DNA from: Planctomycetota bacterium
Lineage (GTDB): Bacteria; Planctomycetota; UBA1135
DNA: 64,000 bases
Assembly (NCBI GenBank): GCA_021776795.1
Contig: JAJFFC010000014.1
Coordinates: forward strand, 1 to 64,000
Direction: 5' to 3'
A program made the translations under genes and the position numbers. Shown in pieces: positions 33,991-42,575 of the stretch. The notes beneath the pieces were generated by a model. The model searched no databases, was not told where the DNA came from, and saw only the letters and a list, made by a program, of their open reading frames with translations. Position 1 is the first letter of the stretch. Each line of letters begins with the position of its first letter.

Positions 33991-35028
33991 ATGCGCGAGC
34001 AGCTGGCTGCCTTGCGGGAAGAAGGCCTCGCAGAGGTCGCTTCCGCGCAGAATGGTGAGCAACTTGCGGCTGTTGAGGTCGCATTGCTTGGGCGTTCCGG
34101 GCGCTTAACGGCACTCCTGAAAGGGGTGGGCCGTTTGGCGGCCGAAGAACGTCCACTCATAGGCAAGCTAGCCAACGAAGTTAAAGCAGCGCTCAGTCAA
34201 AGCCTGGCCGCCAAGCAAGAAGAGCTGGCGGCAGCAGAGCTCGCACAAGACCTTGCTGGCGTTGGTTTAGACCCAACCCTTCCCGGTCCGCCAGCACCTT
34301 TTGGTGCGGTGCATCCGGTCATGCAAGCTGCGCGGGACTTGGAGGATCACTTCTCTTCCCTCGGCTACGTGATTTGGGATGGACCTGAGGTCGAATCAGA
34401 AGCCAACAACTTCGACGCACTCAACATTCCTGCGGACCATCCGGCGCGGGAATCGCACGACACCATCTGGATGGCAGAGGACACCGGGCCGGAGCGTTTC
34501 TGCTTGCGCACCCATACCTCGCCAGTTCAGGTTCGTGCTTTGCGTGAACTTGGTGCACCATTGCGTGTGGTCGCTCCTGGTCGCGTGTTTCGGCAAGAGG
34601 CACAAGACGCCACGCACGAGCATAGCTTCCACCAAATGGAAGGCTTGGTTGTCGACAAAGGGGTCGGTGTGCCGCACATGCTGCATGCCATGAACAGCCT
34701 GCTCGAAGGGGTCTTCGGCCGCAAGCTGGAAACCCGCCTTCGTCCTGGATTTTTCCCTTTCGTGGAACCTGGCTTCGAACTCGACGCACGCTGTCCGTTC
34801 TGCAAAGCGGGTTGCCGAGTCTGCAAGGGCACGCGTTGGATTGAACTCATGCCAGGTGGTTTGGTTCATCCTCACGTCTTACGCTCTGCAGGTGTCAATC
34901 CGAACGAATACAGCGGCTTCGCCTTTGGCCTTGGCCTCTCGCGAATTGCCATGCTGCGTTCCAACATCGATGACATTCGCTGGATGATGTCTGGCGACCT
35001 CCGGTTCTTGCGTCAGTTTCCGTCTTAG
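33991..35028 (+). CDS. pheS: Phenylalanine-tRNA ligase alpha subunit
   Basis: The 345-aa class II catalytic subunit has the N-terminal coiled coil, the GPEVESEANNFDALN segment, motif 2 region (VFRQEAQDATHEHSFHQMEG) and motif 3 (FGLGLSRIAMLR). It forms an alpha2-beta2 enzyme with PheT, whose gene starts 2 nt downstream. Confidence 0.95.
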   Translation: MREQLAALREEGLAEVASAQNGEQLAAVEVALLGRSGRLTALLKGVGRLAAEERPLIGKLANEVKAALSQSLAAKQEELAAAELAQDLAGVGLDPTLPGPPAPFGAVHPVMQAARDLEDHFSSLGYVIWDGPEVESEANNFDALNIPADHPARESHDTIWMAEDTGPERFCLRTHTSPVQVRALRELGAPLRVVAPGRVFRQEAQDATHEHSFHQMEGLVVDKGVGVPHMLHAMNSLLEGVFGRKLETRLRPGFFPFVEPGFELDARCPFCKAGCRVCKGTRWIELMPGGLVHPHVLRSAGVNPNEYSGFAFGLGLSRIAMLRSNIDDIRWMMSGDLRFLRQFPS

Positions 35029-35030
35029 CC

Positions 35031-37439
35031 ATGAAAATCTCCCTGCGCTGGCTTCAAGAATTTGTCGACCTTTCCGACTTGACGGCGGAACAGGTTGGAG
35101 AGCTGTTGTCTCTGCATGTCGCCGAGGTCGATGAAATCGAAACCGTCGGCACGGCGATTCAAGATGTGGTCGTCGGTGAGGTCGTGGAGTGCGGCCAGCA
35201 CCCCGATGCCGACAAGCTTTCTGTGACCAAAGTGAATTACGGCGCCGAAGAAGAGGTGCCCGTGGTTTGTGGTGCCCCGAACGTGCGCAAGGGGCTCAAG
35301 ATTGCCTTTGCCCCAGTCGGCAGTCGTCTACCTGGAGACTTCAAAATCAAGAAGGCCAAGCTGCGCGGCCAAGCTTCTTGGGGCATGATTTGCTCTGCCC
35401 GCGAACTCGAGCTCAGCGATGAGCACGACGGCATCATCGAACTCGATTCCAATGCCAGCGTCGGCCAGTCCCTACTCGAGCACCTCGACATGAGTGATCA
35501 TGTTTTTGAACTCGACAATAAGTCGCTGACCCATCGCCCGGATTTGTGGGGGCACTATGGCTTTGCGCGGGAGTTCGCCACCCTTCGCCAACAAGCCTTG
35601 AAGCCCAACGGTGTGCAGCAAGATTGGCCAGCACAACAGTCCAACTGGACCATCGTCCGCGAAGACGATGACGCCTGCCCCGCTTATGCGGCATTAGAAA
35701 TCCATTTGCCTTCTGTGCCTGGAGAAAGCCCCGCATGGGTACAGCAGCGTCTGTTAGCTTTGGACCAGCGCCCAGTCAGTTTGCTGGTGGACCTCAGCAA
35801 TTTGGTCATGCTGGAATTAGGGCAACCCACGCACGCCTTCGATGCCGATCGGCTGCAGGGCAACACCATCACGGTGCGCCCGGCACAGTCAGGGGAGCGC
35901 CTGACTACGCTCGATGAAGTGGAGCGGGTGTTGGAACCGACCGACCAAGTCATCGCCGATGGCGGCCAGGCCATAGCTTTGGCCGGTGTCATGGGTGGCG
36001 CTGCCACCGAAGTTGGCGATAGCACCACGCGCATTCTGTTGGAATCGGCCGCCTTTCATGCAGTGGGTGTGCGCCGCACCGCACAGCGCTTGGCTCTGCG
36101 TTCGGAAGCTAGCGCGCGCTTTGAGAAGTCGTTGGATCCTGGTTTGGCCGTGCAAGCGTTGCACCGTTATGTCGAACTACTACAAAGCATTGTTCCAGAA
36201 GCCCAAGTGGCGCAAGCGCCCAGCTTAAGTGGTTGCTTTCAGGCGCCTGAGCGCACCATTGCCTTCGACCCAGTGGCCGCTGCCCAGTTGCTGGGCATCG
36301 CCGTCGGCGCCAAAGAGCAAAAGCGCATGCTCGAAGACCTTGGATTTGTCATCGACGACAGCACCAGCACCTGGCAAGTGCACGTTCCCTCTTGGCGCGC
36401 CACCAAAGATGTTACCTCTACAGTGGATTTGGTCGAAGAAGTCGGCCGCGTTTCGGGCTACCACCGCATCGAAGCCGCACCACTCCTGGCGCCAATTGTG
36501 GTGCCTGCGCAAGAGTCACACCGTCTTCTCGCGAGACGCTTGCTCCAGCGTGCGGTACAGACGCATGGCTCTGGGGAAACTCAGGGCTACAGTTTCCTTG
36601 CCGACGAGTGGGCAGAGCGCTTAGGCCTCGCCATGACTGATTTTGTGCGGCTTGGCAACCCGGTCCAGGCCGGGGTGACTTTAATGCGCCATGACCCACT
36701 GCCTACCTTGTTGGAGCAGGCGGCAAGCAATCTGCGTGAGTTCCCAAGCGGGAGCTTGTGCGAGGTCGCCAAGGGCTACCACCCGTCCGCGGAAGGCCCT
36801 GTGGAAAGCCGCTATCTCGGTCTAGTGCAGTGGGCTCCCAAGGAAACCGCTCTCGAAGGGCCGGAAAGTTTATTTGGCCAACTGCGCACCCTGACTGCAG
36901 ACCTGCTCCAAGTGGCTCAGCTGCCTCAGTCACAGGTCACTCCGTTGTGCGCAGAGGATGGGGATTTGCCCTGGGCCCACCCGGTTCATGGCCTGCAGTG
37001 GAAGCGGGGAGACCACCTCGTGGCCACCATGGCCAGGGTTCATCCGGCCTTGGCGCGGGAGCTGGATTTCCGCAAGCACCAAGTGGCTTGTGTCTTGCTC
37101 GACCTCTCTGCCCTTGCCGAGCTGGATCGCCCGGCAGTGGTGTTCCAGGCACCCTCCAAATTCCCGGGCATTAAGGTGGATGTGGCACTCAGTTTGCCGC
37201 AAGCAGTGGCCTGTGCCGATGCCGAAGCTGCCCTGCGCAAAGCGGGCGGAAAATTGCTCGATTCTCTGCTCCTTTTTGACCTGTATCAGGGCGAAGGGCT
37301 CGAAGAGGGGCACCGCAGTTTGGCTTATCGCGCGGTTTTGCGCGCGCCGGACCGGACTTTGTCCGACAAAGAGGAGCAGAAGTTCCTCGACAAGGCAACC
37401 AAGGCTGCCTTGGAGTTGGGCGGCCAAGTGCGTGGTTAA
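35031..37439 (+). CDS. pheT: Phenylalanine-tRNA ligase beta subunit
   Basis: The 802-aa subunit has the N-terminal motif KISLRWLQEFVDL, the EMAP-like tRNA-binding domain (VVVGEVVECGQHPDADKLSV), B3/B4 editing domain, B5 domains and a C-terminal ferredoxin-like anticodon-binding domain (PSKFPGIKVDVALSL to KEEQKFLDKATKAALELG). It follows pheS directly. Confidence 0.95.
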   Translation: MKISLRWLQEFVDLSDLTAEQVGELLSLHVAEVDEIETVGTAIQDVVVGEVVECGQHPDADKLSVTKVNYGAEEEVPVVCGAPNVRKGLKIAFAPVGSRLPGDFKIKKAKLRGQASWGMICSARELELSDEHDGIIELDSNASVGQSLLEHLDMSDHVFELDNKSLTHRPDLWGHYGFAREFATLRQQALKPNGVQQDWPAQQSNWTIVREDDDACPAYAALEIHLPSVPGESPAWVQQRLLALDQRPVSLLVDLSNLVMLELGQPTHAFDADRLQGNTITVRPAQSGERLTTLDEVERVLEPTDQVIADGGQAIALAGVMGGAATEVGDSTTRILLESAAFHAVGVRRTAQRLALRSEASARFEKSLDPGLAVQALHRYVELLQSIVPEAQVAQAPSLSGCFQAPERTIAFDPVAAAQLLGIAVGAKEQKRMLEDLGFVIDDSTSTWQVHVPSWRATKDVTSTVDLVEEVGRVSGYHRIEAAPLLAPIVVPAQESHRLLARRLLQRAVQTHGSGETQGYSFLADEWAERLGLAMTDFVRLGNPVQAGVTLMRHDPLPTLLEQAASNLREFPSGSLCEVAKGYHPSAEGPVESRYLGLVQWAPKETALEGPESLFGQLRTLTADLLQVAQLPQSQVTPLCAEDGDLPWAHPVHGLQWKRGDHLVATMARVHPALARELDFRKHQVACVLLDLSALAELDRPAVVFQAPSKFPGIKVDVALSLPQAVACADAEAALRKAGGKLLDSLLLFDLYQGEGLEEGHRSLAYRAVLRAPDRTLSDKEEQKFLDKATKAALELGGQVRG

Positions 37440-37493
37440 ACAGTCACGGCGCGGGTATTTTCCACAAGGGCCCACGGCTCTCGCACCCCCCGT

Positions 37494-38963
37494 ATGAACT
37501 ACCTCAGGCGAAACTTCGACACGCTGTACATCGTGATGCAGGTGTGGCTCGATGGCCTAGTCACGCTTCTGGCATGCCTTGTGGGGTTCACGGTATTCAA
37601 ATATGCGATTCCCTTTGATCCGCCGCCAGAGCTGAGCAGTTATCGCCAGCTATTTGTCCTCATCACTGGGGTGGTGTTGGCTAGTTTCTGGGCGATGGGC
37701 TTGTACCAGGGCCAAAAATCCATCCTCAACGTCGAGGAATATCGAGGGATTTTCAAAGCCACGATTGTTGCCTTTCTGGTGACCTCGACCAGTGTCTTCT
37801 TGTTGCGTGGGGTGGAGTCACAACAGGCCGTCGACCACTGGTTGTATAACGCGCTAACCGTTCCCTATCAGCTGCTTCAGTTGGATCATGCTGACTCCTA
37901 CTCCAGGGTGCTATACCTCTTGGTGTTTGGCTTCACTTTCCTCTTTACCATTTTGGAGCGTGCGATTTCCTTCCGCGTCCTGACAAGATTATATTCGAAG
38001 GGCATCGGCAACGTGAATGTCGCAATTTTCGGCACTGGCCCAATGGCGCGGCGCCTACAGCAAAAGTTGCGCCTTTTCCCCACTCTGGGTTACCAGTTTC
38101 TCGGTTTCGTTGAGGTGAGCAAAGATGTCGATCAAGCGCGCCTGGCTGGCCTTCGCGTGTTGGGCTCCGATGAAGAACTCGACAAACTGCGAGATCAGTA
38201 CAACTTGCAGAGAGTGCTGATTGCAAAGCCTAGCTTCGAAGAGGATCAGTTGGTGGGCCTATGTAAGAAGCTCGATAACTTCGGGATTCAGTACCAAGTG
38301 GTGCCGCGTTTGTACCACTTCTTCTCGCGGCGATTTACGGTCGAAACCATTGACTCTCTGCCCTTGATTACTCCGGTACCTTTGCGCGGTAAGCCGGTGT
38401 TCGATTTGGTCAAACGAAGCATTGATATCTTCGTCTCTGCCTCGATTTTGTTGCTGGCATCGCCTCTCATGATTGCTTTGGCGATTATGGTCAAGCGTGA
38501 ATCGGCAGGTCCGGTCTTCTTTACGCAAATTAGGCAGGGTGCGAACAATCGATCCTTCCGCATGGTGAAGTTTCGCACCATGTATGCCGACATGTGTGGT
38601 GACGCTTTGACGCCTTCGACCTCCACCGATCCAAGAATCACCCGCATGGGCCGCATGCTGCGCAAGACCTCGCTCGACGAACTGCCGCAACTACTCAACG
38701 TTTTGCTGGGGGACATGTCGCTGGTTGGTCCACGTCCGGAAATGCCCTTCATCGTGGAAAACTACAACGATACGCAAATGTTGCGGCTCGACGTCAAACC
38801 TGGCATCACCGGTTTGTGGCAAGTCTCGGAAGCGCGTAATGCGCCCATCCACGAGAACGTGGATTACGACTTGTACTACATCGAGAACCAGTCGGTGTTC
38901 CTGGACTTCACCATCATGTTCTTAACTGTGGCTACCATGCTGCGGTTGACCTCTACCCATTAA
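37494..38963 (+). CDS. Undecaprenyl-phosphate sugar phosphotransferase (WcaJ/PglC superfamily)
   Basis: The 489-aa membrane protein has four N-terminal helices (about 15-150), a CoA-binding-like Rossmann region (VNVAIFGTGPMARRLQQKL), a re-entrant or membrane helix (IDIFVSASILLLASPLMIAL) and the catalytic sugar transferase domain with MVKFRTMYADM, KTSLDELPQLLNVLLGDMSLVGPRPEMP and PGITGLWQVS. It attaches the first sugar phosphate to undecaprenyl phosphate, starting an exopolysaccharide or O-chain. No other glycan genes follow, so the polymer is unknown. Confidence 0.88.
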   Translation: MNYLRRNFDTLYIVMQVWLDGLVTLLACLVGFTVFKYAIPFDPPPELSSYRQLFVLITGVVLASFWAMGLYQGQKSILNVEEYRGIFKATIVAFLVTSTSVFLLRGVESQQAVDHWLYNALTVPYQLLQLDHADSYSRVLYLLVFGFTFLFTILERAISFRVLTRLYSKGIGNVNVAIFGTGPMARRLQQKLRLFPTLGYQFLGFVEVSKDVDQARLAGLRVLGSDEELDKLRDQYNLQRVLIAKPSFEEDQLVGLCKKLDNFGIQYQVVPRLYHFFSRRFTVETIDSLPLITPVPLRGKPVFDLVKRSIDIFVSASILLLASPLMIALAIMVKRESAGPVFFTQIRQGANNRSFRMVKFRTMYADMCGDALTPSTSTDPRITRMGRMLRKTSLDELPQLLNVLLGDMSLVGPRPEMPFIVENYNDTQMLRLDVKPGITGLWQVSEARNAPIHENVDYDLYYIENQSVFLDFTIMFLTVATMLRLTSTH

Positions 38964-38973
38964 GCGAAGCAGT

Positions 38974-39432
38974 ATGAGCGAAGAACAGAACGAGTATCGC
39001 GGGCCAGACCGGCGCAACCGCCCTACGCCTTTTCTGTCGGCCTATAGTTTTAAGGGTGGTCGCAGAAAATCGGGGGGCCGTCGTCCAGAAGAAGTTGGCG
39101 AGTCTTTCATTGACGTCTATCCAGCATGGGCTTGGATTCTGTTGACCTTGTTCTTGATTCTGAACTTGCTCGATGCTCACTTCACCTTAATCTACCTCCA
39201 ACGTGGTGGCGAAGAAGGGAATCCGGTAGCCGTTCGTTTGCTGGCCTCAGGGATGGGCAGCTTCATCGGTGTGAAGGCAGCGGGAGTGAGTTTGGGTGCC
39301 GCCGTGTTTTGCGTGTTGGCGAACTTCCGCAACGGACGCATCGGCGTCATCATTGCGCTGTCTTTTTATCAGCTCCTGTTGCTCTATCACGCTGCCTTGT
39401 ATTTCAACTGGATTGGCAACGTGATTTCTTAG
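38974..39432 (+). CDS. DUF5658-like membrane protein
   Basis: The 152-aa product has a charged N-terminus with RGPDRRNR and GGRRKSGGRR, then three or four helices. The first helix contains LNLLDAHFTLIYLQRGGEEGNPV and the next SFIGVKAAG, matching the DUF5658 pattern (D in helix 1, E-x-NP, conserved Lys). The function is unknown. It starts 10 nt after the sugar phosphotransferase and may be cotranscribed. Confidence 0.65.
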   Translation: MSEEQNEYRGPDRRNRPTPFLSAYSFKGGRRKSGGRRPEEVGESFIDVYPAWAWILLTLFLILNLLDAHFTLIYLQRGGEEGNPVAVRLLASGMGSFIGVKAAGVSLGAAVFCVLANFRNGRIGVIIALSFYQLLLLYHAALYFNWIGNVIS

Positions 39433-39451
39433 GCCGATGCGCCGTGCTCGA

Positions 39452-40465
39452 CTAAGGCCAAACTAGGCCAAGGCGGAGTGGCATGCGCCCTTGCGCCTTG
39501 TCGACCCAAGCTTGAGCGGGCACGCGACTGGCAAGGCGACGGAAGAGATCTTCCAGATAGGCCGGTGGCTCTTGCGCTGCCTCGACATCTTCCTGCACCA
39601 ATTCACTGCCAAGGCTCAGGCGTACGCCGGCATCTTGTTGGCTGAGGCGTAAGCGCAGCGGTCCGCCGGGACCGAAACGACTGAGGAGCAATAGCCCAGA
39701 GCGCAGGCAGGCCTTAAGCAGGCGGACATCGGCTTCAATCCGACCAGCGGAAGGGGCATCTTCAGAGGTATCCGGAAGTTCGAGGTCGACGCGTTGGCCT
39801 TGCGTTCCTGCCTGAGTGACAAAGTCTTCGAGCACGCGATGTAAATCCACCGGGCCCACATGGGCTTGGCGTGGTGCGGCGGCAAGGTGCAAGGCTTCGA
39901 GTTGCTCGGCAATTTGCCCAGCAGCTTGCATGGCTGGCAGGATCAAGGGGCGAATCGCCTCGTCGTCTTGGTGTTCCAGGAGCTGTAGATAGCCAGAGAT
40001 GCTGGTGAGCGGGTCGCGTAGGCCTTCGACGAGGCCATCGAGGAAAGGCTCGCTAAAGCCGCCACTCGAGGGTGTAGAGCCGCCCTGTGCCTGTTCCAGC
40101 ACCGTTTGTAGGGCTCGCGGAGTCCAGGGCTGTGGCAGCAGTGCCGTATTGGGGCTGGCCAAAAGGTTTTCACAGCCGACCAAGCCGCGGTCACCGACGA
40201 GCAGGATAAGCCAGGGACGCTCGGCTCCTAGGGACTCGAGGCCAGCCTCGATCAGCCGCAGGTCTGCCAAATCCAGATGATTGCTTTCTACGACCAAGCC
40301 CTGAAGGGGGGCGTCTCTAAGGGTACGCAGCCAATCCGCGAGGTCAAACGATCGAGCCTGGATTTCCGATCCCGGTATAAGGCTCCCAAGGACCGAAACG
40401 AAGCCTGCATCATCTGCGGAACGCAGGATGAGGACGCGGTCTGAGGGGAGGTTGCTTTTGCTCAC
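39452..40465 (-). CDS. Degenerate histidine kinase-like protein (receiver-like domain plus altered DHp)
   Basis: The 337-aa protein has an N-terminal alpha/beta region (residues 10-125; VLILRSADDAG) similar to a receiver fold, but no DD at the acidic pocket. It is followed by a DHp-like helix (LVEGLRDPLTSISGYLQLLEH) aligned to HELRTPLTSI: the phosphoacceptor His is Glu (E147) and the next Glu is Gly. The C-terminal 130 residues lack clear N, G1 and G2 ATP-binding boxes. It probably does not autophosphorylate and may be an adaptor. GTG start at 40465; TAGCAT lies 12 nt upstream. Confidence 0.6.
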   Translation of the reverse strand: MSKSNLPSDRVLILRSADDAGFVSVLGSLIPGSEIQARSFDLADWLRTLRDAPLQGLVVESNHLDLADLRLIEAGLESLGAERPWLILLVGDRGLVGCENLLASPNTALLPQPWTPRALQTVLEQAQGGSTPSSGGFSEPFLDGLVEGLRDPLTSISGYLQLLEHQDDEAIRPLILPAMQAAGQIAEQLEALHLAAAPRQAHVGPVDLHRVLEDFVTQAGTQGQRVDLELPDTSEDAPSAGRIEADVRLLKACLRSGLLLLSRFGPGGPLRLRLSQQDAGVRLSLGSELVQEDVEAAQEPPAYLEDLFRRLASRVPAQAWVDKAQGRMPLRLGLVWP

Positions 40466-40515
40466 GGGCTAGCCTGGATGCTAACAAGCTCGGGAAAGGA
40501 ATTCACCTAGGTTGC

Positions 40516-41112
40516 CTAAGCGCTCGGAATTGAGCGGTCAACCGTATGGCGCAGAATCCAAGGCACGGCCTCGGCCAGGTGCGCACAATACAAATCGGGC
40601 TCCTTACCGAGTTCTGCGAGCTTTTGTCGGGCCGAGCGACCTTTGCCAGTGCCGACGAGAACTGACGGAAGTCTCCGAGCAGCAAAGGCCTGCAAGTCAC
40701 GCACGTCATCACCTACGCCGACACTTCGTTCCCAATCAATAGAGAAATCTTCGGCTGCACGCTCCAGTAGGCCAGCAAGAGGCTTGCGACAGCGACAGCG
40801 ACGGCGCTCCGGGGGGACGCCTACCGACGGATGGTGCGGGCAGTGGTAATAGCCATCGAGTCGTGTTCCACTGGGCGCCAGCAGGGTGTCGATGCGTTCT
40901 TGGATGGCGACCAACAAACCCTCATCGAGGAGGCCGCGGGCTACTCCCGATTGGTTGGAAACCACGATTAACTGGAGTCCCTTGCGCTGAAGCATGCCGA
41001 GGGCTTCGGCGACGCCGGGTAGGAGTTCGGTGCGGTCGACATCGGCGAGGTAGGGGACCTCGCGCAGCAGCGTGCCGTCGCGGTCTAGAAAGACGGTCGG
41101 TCGGGCATGCAT
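40516..41112 (-). CDS. gmhB: D-glycero-beta-D-manno-heptose 1,7-bisphosphate 7-phosphatase-like HAD hydrolase
   Basis: The 198-aa HAD-IIIA phosphatase has VFLDRDGTLL (catalytic Asp pair), VVSNQSGVARG and GDDVRDLQAF, and the zinc loop Cys/His set (CPHHPS and CRCRKP) characteristic of GmhB. GmhB removes the 7-phosphate in ADP-heptose synthesis for LPS core. Histidinol-phosphatase is a related alternative. It is divergent from the LOG gene across a shared promoter region. Confidence 0.82.
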   Translation of the reverse strand: MHARPTVFLDRDGTLLREVPYLADVDRTELLPGVAEALGMLQRKGLQLIVVSNQSGVARGLLDEGLLVAIQERIDTLLAPSGTRLDGYYHCPHHPSVGVPPERRRCRCRKPLAGLLERAAEDFSIDWERSVGVGDDVRDLQAFAARRLPSVLVGTGKGRSARQKLAELGKEPDLYCAHLAEAVPWILRHTVDRSIPSA

Positions 41113-41135
41113 GGACTTCTTGGGCTGGGCTCGGA

Positions 41136-41164
41136 TTGTGGCGGGCCGTGGTTGCCCCTATCCT
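41136..41164 (+). promoter_or_regulatory. Promoter of the LOG gene
   Basis: TTGTGG (41136-41141), 17 bp, then TATCCT (41159-41164), which is 9 nt from the ATG at 41174. Read on the other strand, TAGGAT (41160-41165) could serve the divergent gmhB gene with a leader of about 40 nt. Confidence 0.5.
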
Positions 41165-41173
41165 AGCGCCAAC

Positions 41174-41956
41174 ATGAATAAGAGACACAGTACCGAAAGC
41201 CGCGCCCAAGAGGAGCTAGCGAAGAAGGATTCCGGAGACCCTTGGATGGTCCTCAAGATCATGGGCGAGTTTGTAGAAGGCTTTGACGTCATGCGTCAAA
41301 CCGGCCCCGCCATCTCCATCTTTGGTTCCGCCCGCACCAAACCCGGGACCGAGCACTATGAAATGGCGCGTCAAGTGGCCGCGCAACTCGCCAAGCGCGG
41401 CTACTCCGTCATTACCGGTGGAGGCCCCGGAATCATGGAGGCAGCCAATCTAGGCGCACAAGAAACCGGTGGCGAATCGATTGGTTTAAATATCGTGCTG
41501 CCGATGGAGCAGGACCCCAATCCTTATCAGGACATCGAGCTGCACTTTAACTACTTCTTTGCGCGCAAGGTTTGCTTTGCCAAGTACGCTTTAGGTTACG
41601 TCGTGATGCCAGGTGGCTTTGGCACCATGGACGAGTTTTTTGAAGCGCTTACCCTGATCCAAACGCGAAAGATTAAGGACTTCCCGATTGTCCTCATGGG
41701 CAAAGATTATTGGGGAGGCCTGGTGCGTTGGATTAAGAAAAGCATGGTCGCCGAAGGCACCATTTCGGAAGGCGATCCGGATCTGTTCTACGTCACCGAT
41801 GATCCGGTCGAGGCCGCGATGGTTATCCAAAAGGCCTTAGAGGAGAAATCCAACATCCGTCCTGAGTGGCGCCGCAAAGTGCAACGCGCCGCCAAAGAGG
41901 CAGCGCGTATCAATGCGGGCAAGCGCATTACTGCCCGGAAGAAGAAGAAGTCTTAA
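41174..41956 (+). CDS. LOG-family nucleotide 5'-monophosphate nucleosidase
   Basis: The 260-aa protein has the LOG signatures SVITGGGPGIMEAAN and VVMPGGFGTMDEFFEAL, used to bind and cleave the ribose-base bond of nucleoside monophosphates. Family members are cytokinin-activating or general nucleosidases (TIGR00730 type). The C-terminus is a Lys/Arg-rich tail (KRITARKKKKS). ATG 41174 is preferred over an in-frame upstream start because of the promoter spacing and homology. The stop overlaps that of the convergent efp by 4 bp. Confidence 0.85.
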   Translation: MNKRHSTESRAQEELAKKDSGDPWMVLKIMGEFVEGFDVMRQTGPAISIFGSARTKPGTEHYEMARQVAAQLAKRGYSVITGGGPGIMEAANLGAQETGGESIGLNIVLPMEQDPNPYQDIELHFNYFFARKVCFAKYALGYVVMPGGFGTMDEFFEALTLIQTRKIKDFPIVLMGKDYWGGLVRWIKKSMVAEGTISEGDPDLFYVTDDPVEAAMVIQKALEEKSNIRPEWRRKVQRAAKEAARINAGKRITARKKKKS

Positions 41957-42534
41957 GCGAGATCTTCTTCTTTGGCGCGCGACAGAAACTCACCAGTTTC
42001 CGTCGCGACCTTGATGTACTCGCCCGATGTGATGTAGGGCGGCACCTTGATTTCCAGGCCGGTCTCGCAGCTGGCTTGAATCTTGTCCGAAGTCACCGTG
42101 TCGCCCTTGGCGGACATTTCCGCCTCGGTGACTTGCAAGATGACGGCAGTAGGCAAATCAATCGACACGGCTTCGCCCTCGTAGAAGGTCACGCCGATGG
42201 ATTGATTTTCACGCACGAACTTCATCGACTCCGCAACCAAGCTGGCTTCGAGGAAATACTGCTCAAAGTTTTCGTCGTCCATGAACACGTAACGGTCGCC
42301 TTCCATGTAGCTGAAGGTTGCGCTGCGGCGATCGAGGTGGGCGCGCTCTAGGGTTTCATCGCTAGACATGCGCATCGCCTTTTGCTGGCCGGTGCGGTGG
42401 TGCTTGCAGCGAATTTGGTTGAAGCTAGAGCCTTTGCCCGGCTTGCGAAATTCGTATTCCGTCACCAGCCACAATTCATTGTCGAGAACAAGAATTTGGC
42501 CCTTGCGGACTTGGTTTGCTTTGATGGTCGGCAT
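41953..42534 (-). CDS. efp: Elongation factor P
   Basis: EF-P relieves ribosome stalling at polyproline. The 193-aa protein has three beta-barrel domains with RKPGKGSSF at the tip of domain I, giving Lys34 as the likely modified residue (as in lysylated EF-P). QIRCKHHRTGQ and the C-terminal VPPYITSGEYIKVATETGEFLSR match the family. No epmA or epmB is in the window. Confidence 0.93.
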   Translation of the reverse strand: MPTIKANQVRKGQILVLDNELWLVTEYEFRKPGKGSSFNQIRCKHHRTGQQKAMRMSSDETLERAHLDRRSATFSYMEGDRYVFMDDENFEQYFLEASLVAESMKFVRENQSIGVTFYEGEAVSIDLPTAVILQVTEAEMSAKGDTVTSDKIQASCETGLEIKVPPYITSGEYIKVATETGEFLSRAKEEDLA

Positions 42535-42575
42535 GATGGGTGCTTTCAGCAGTGAAGCCCCCAGTTTACCGTCGC

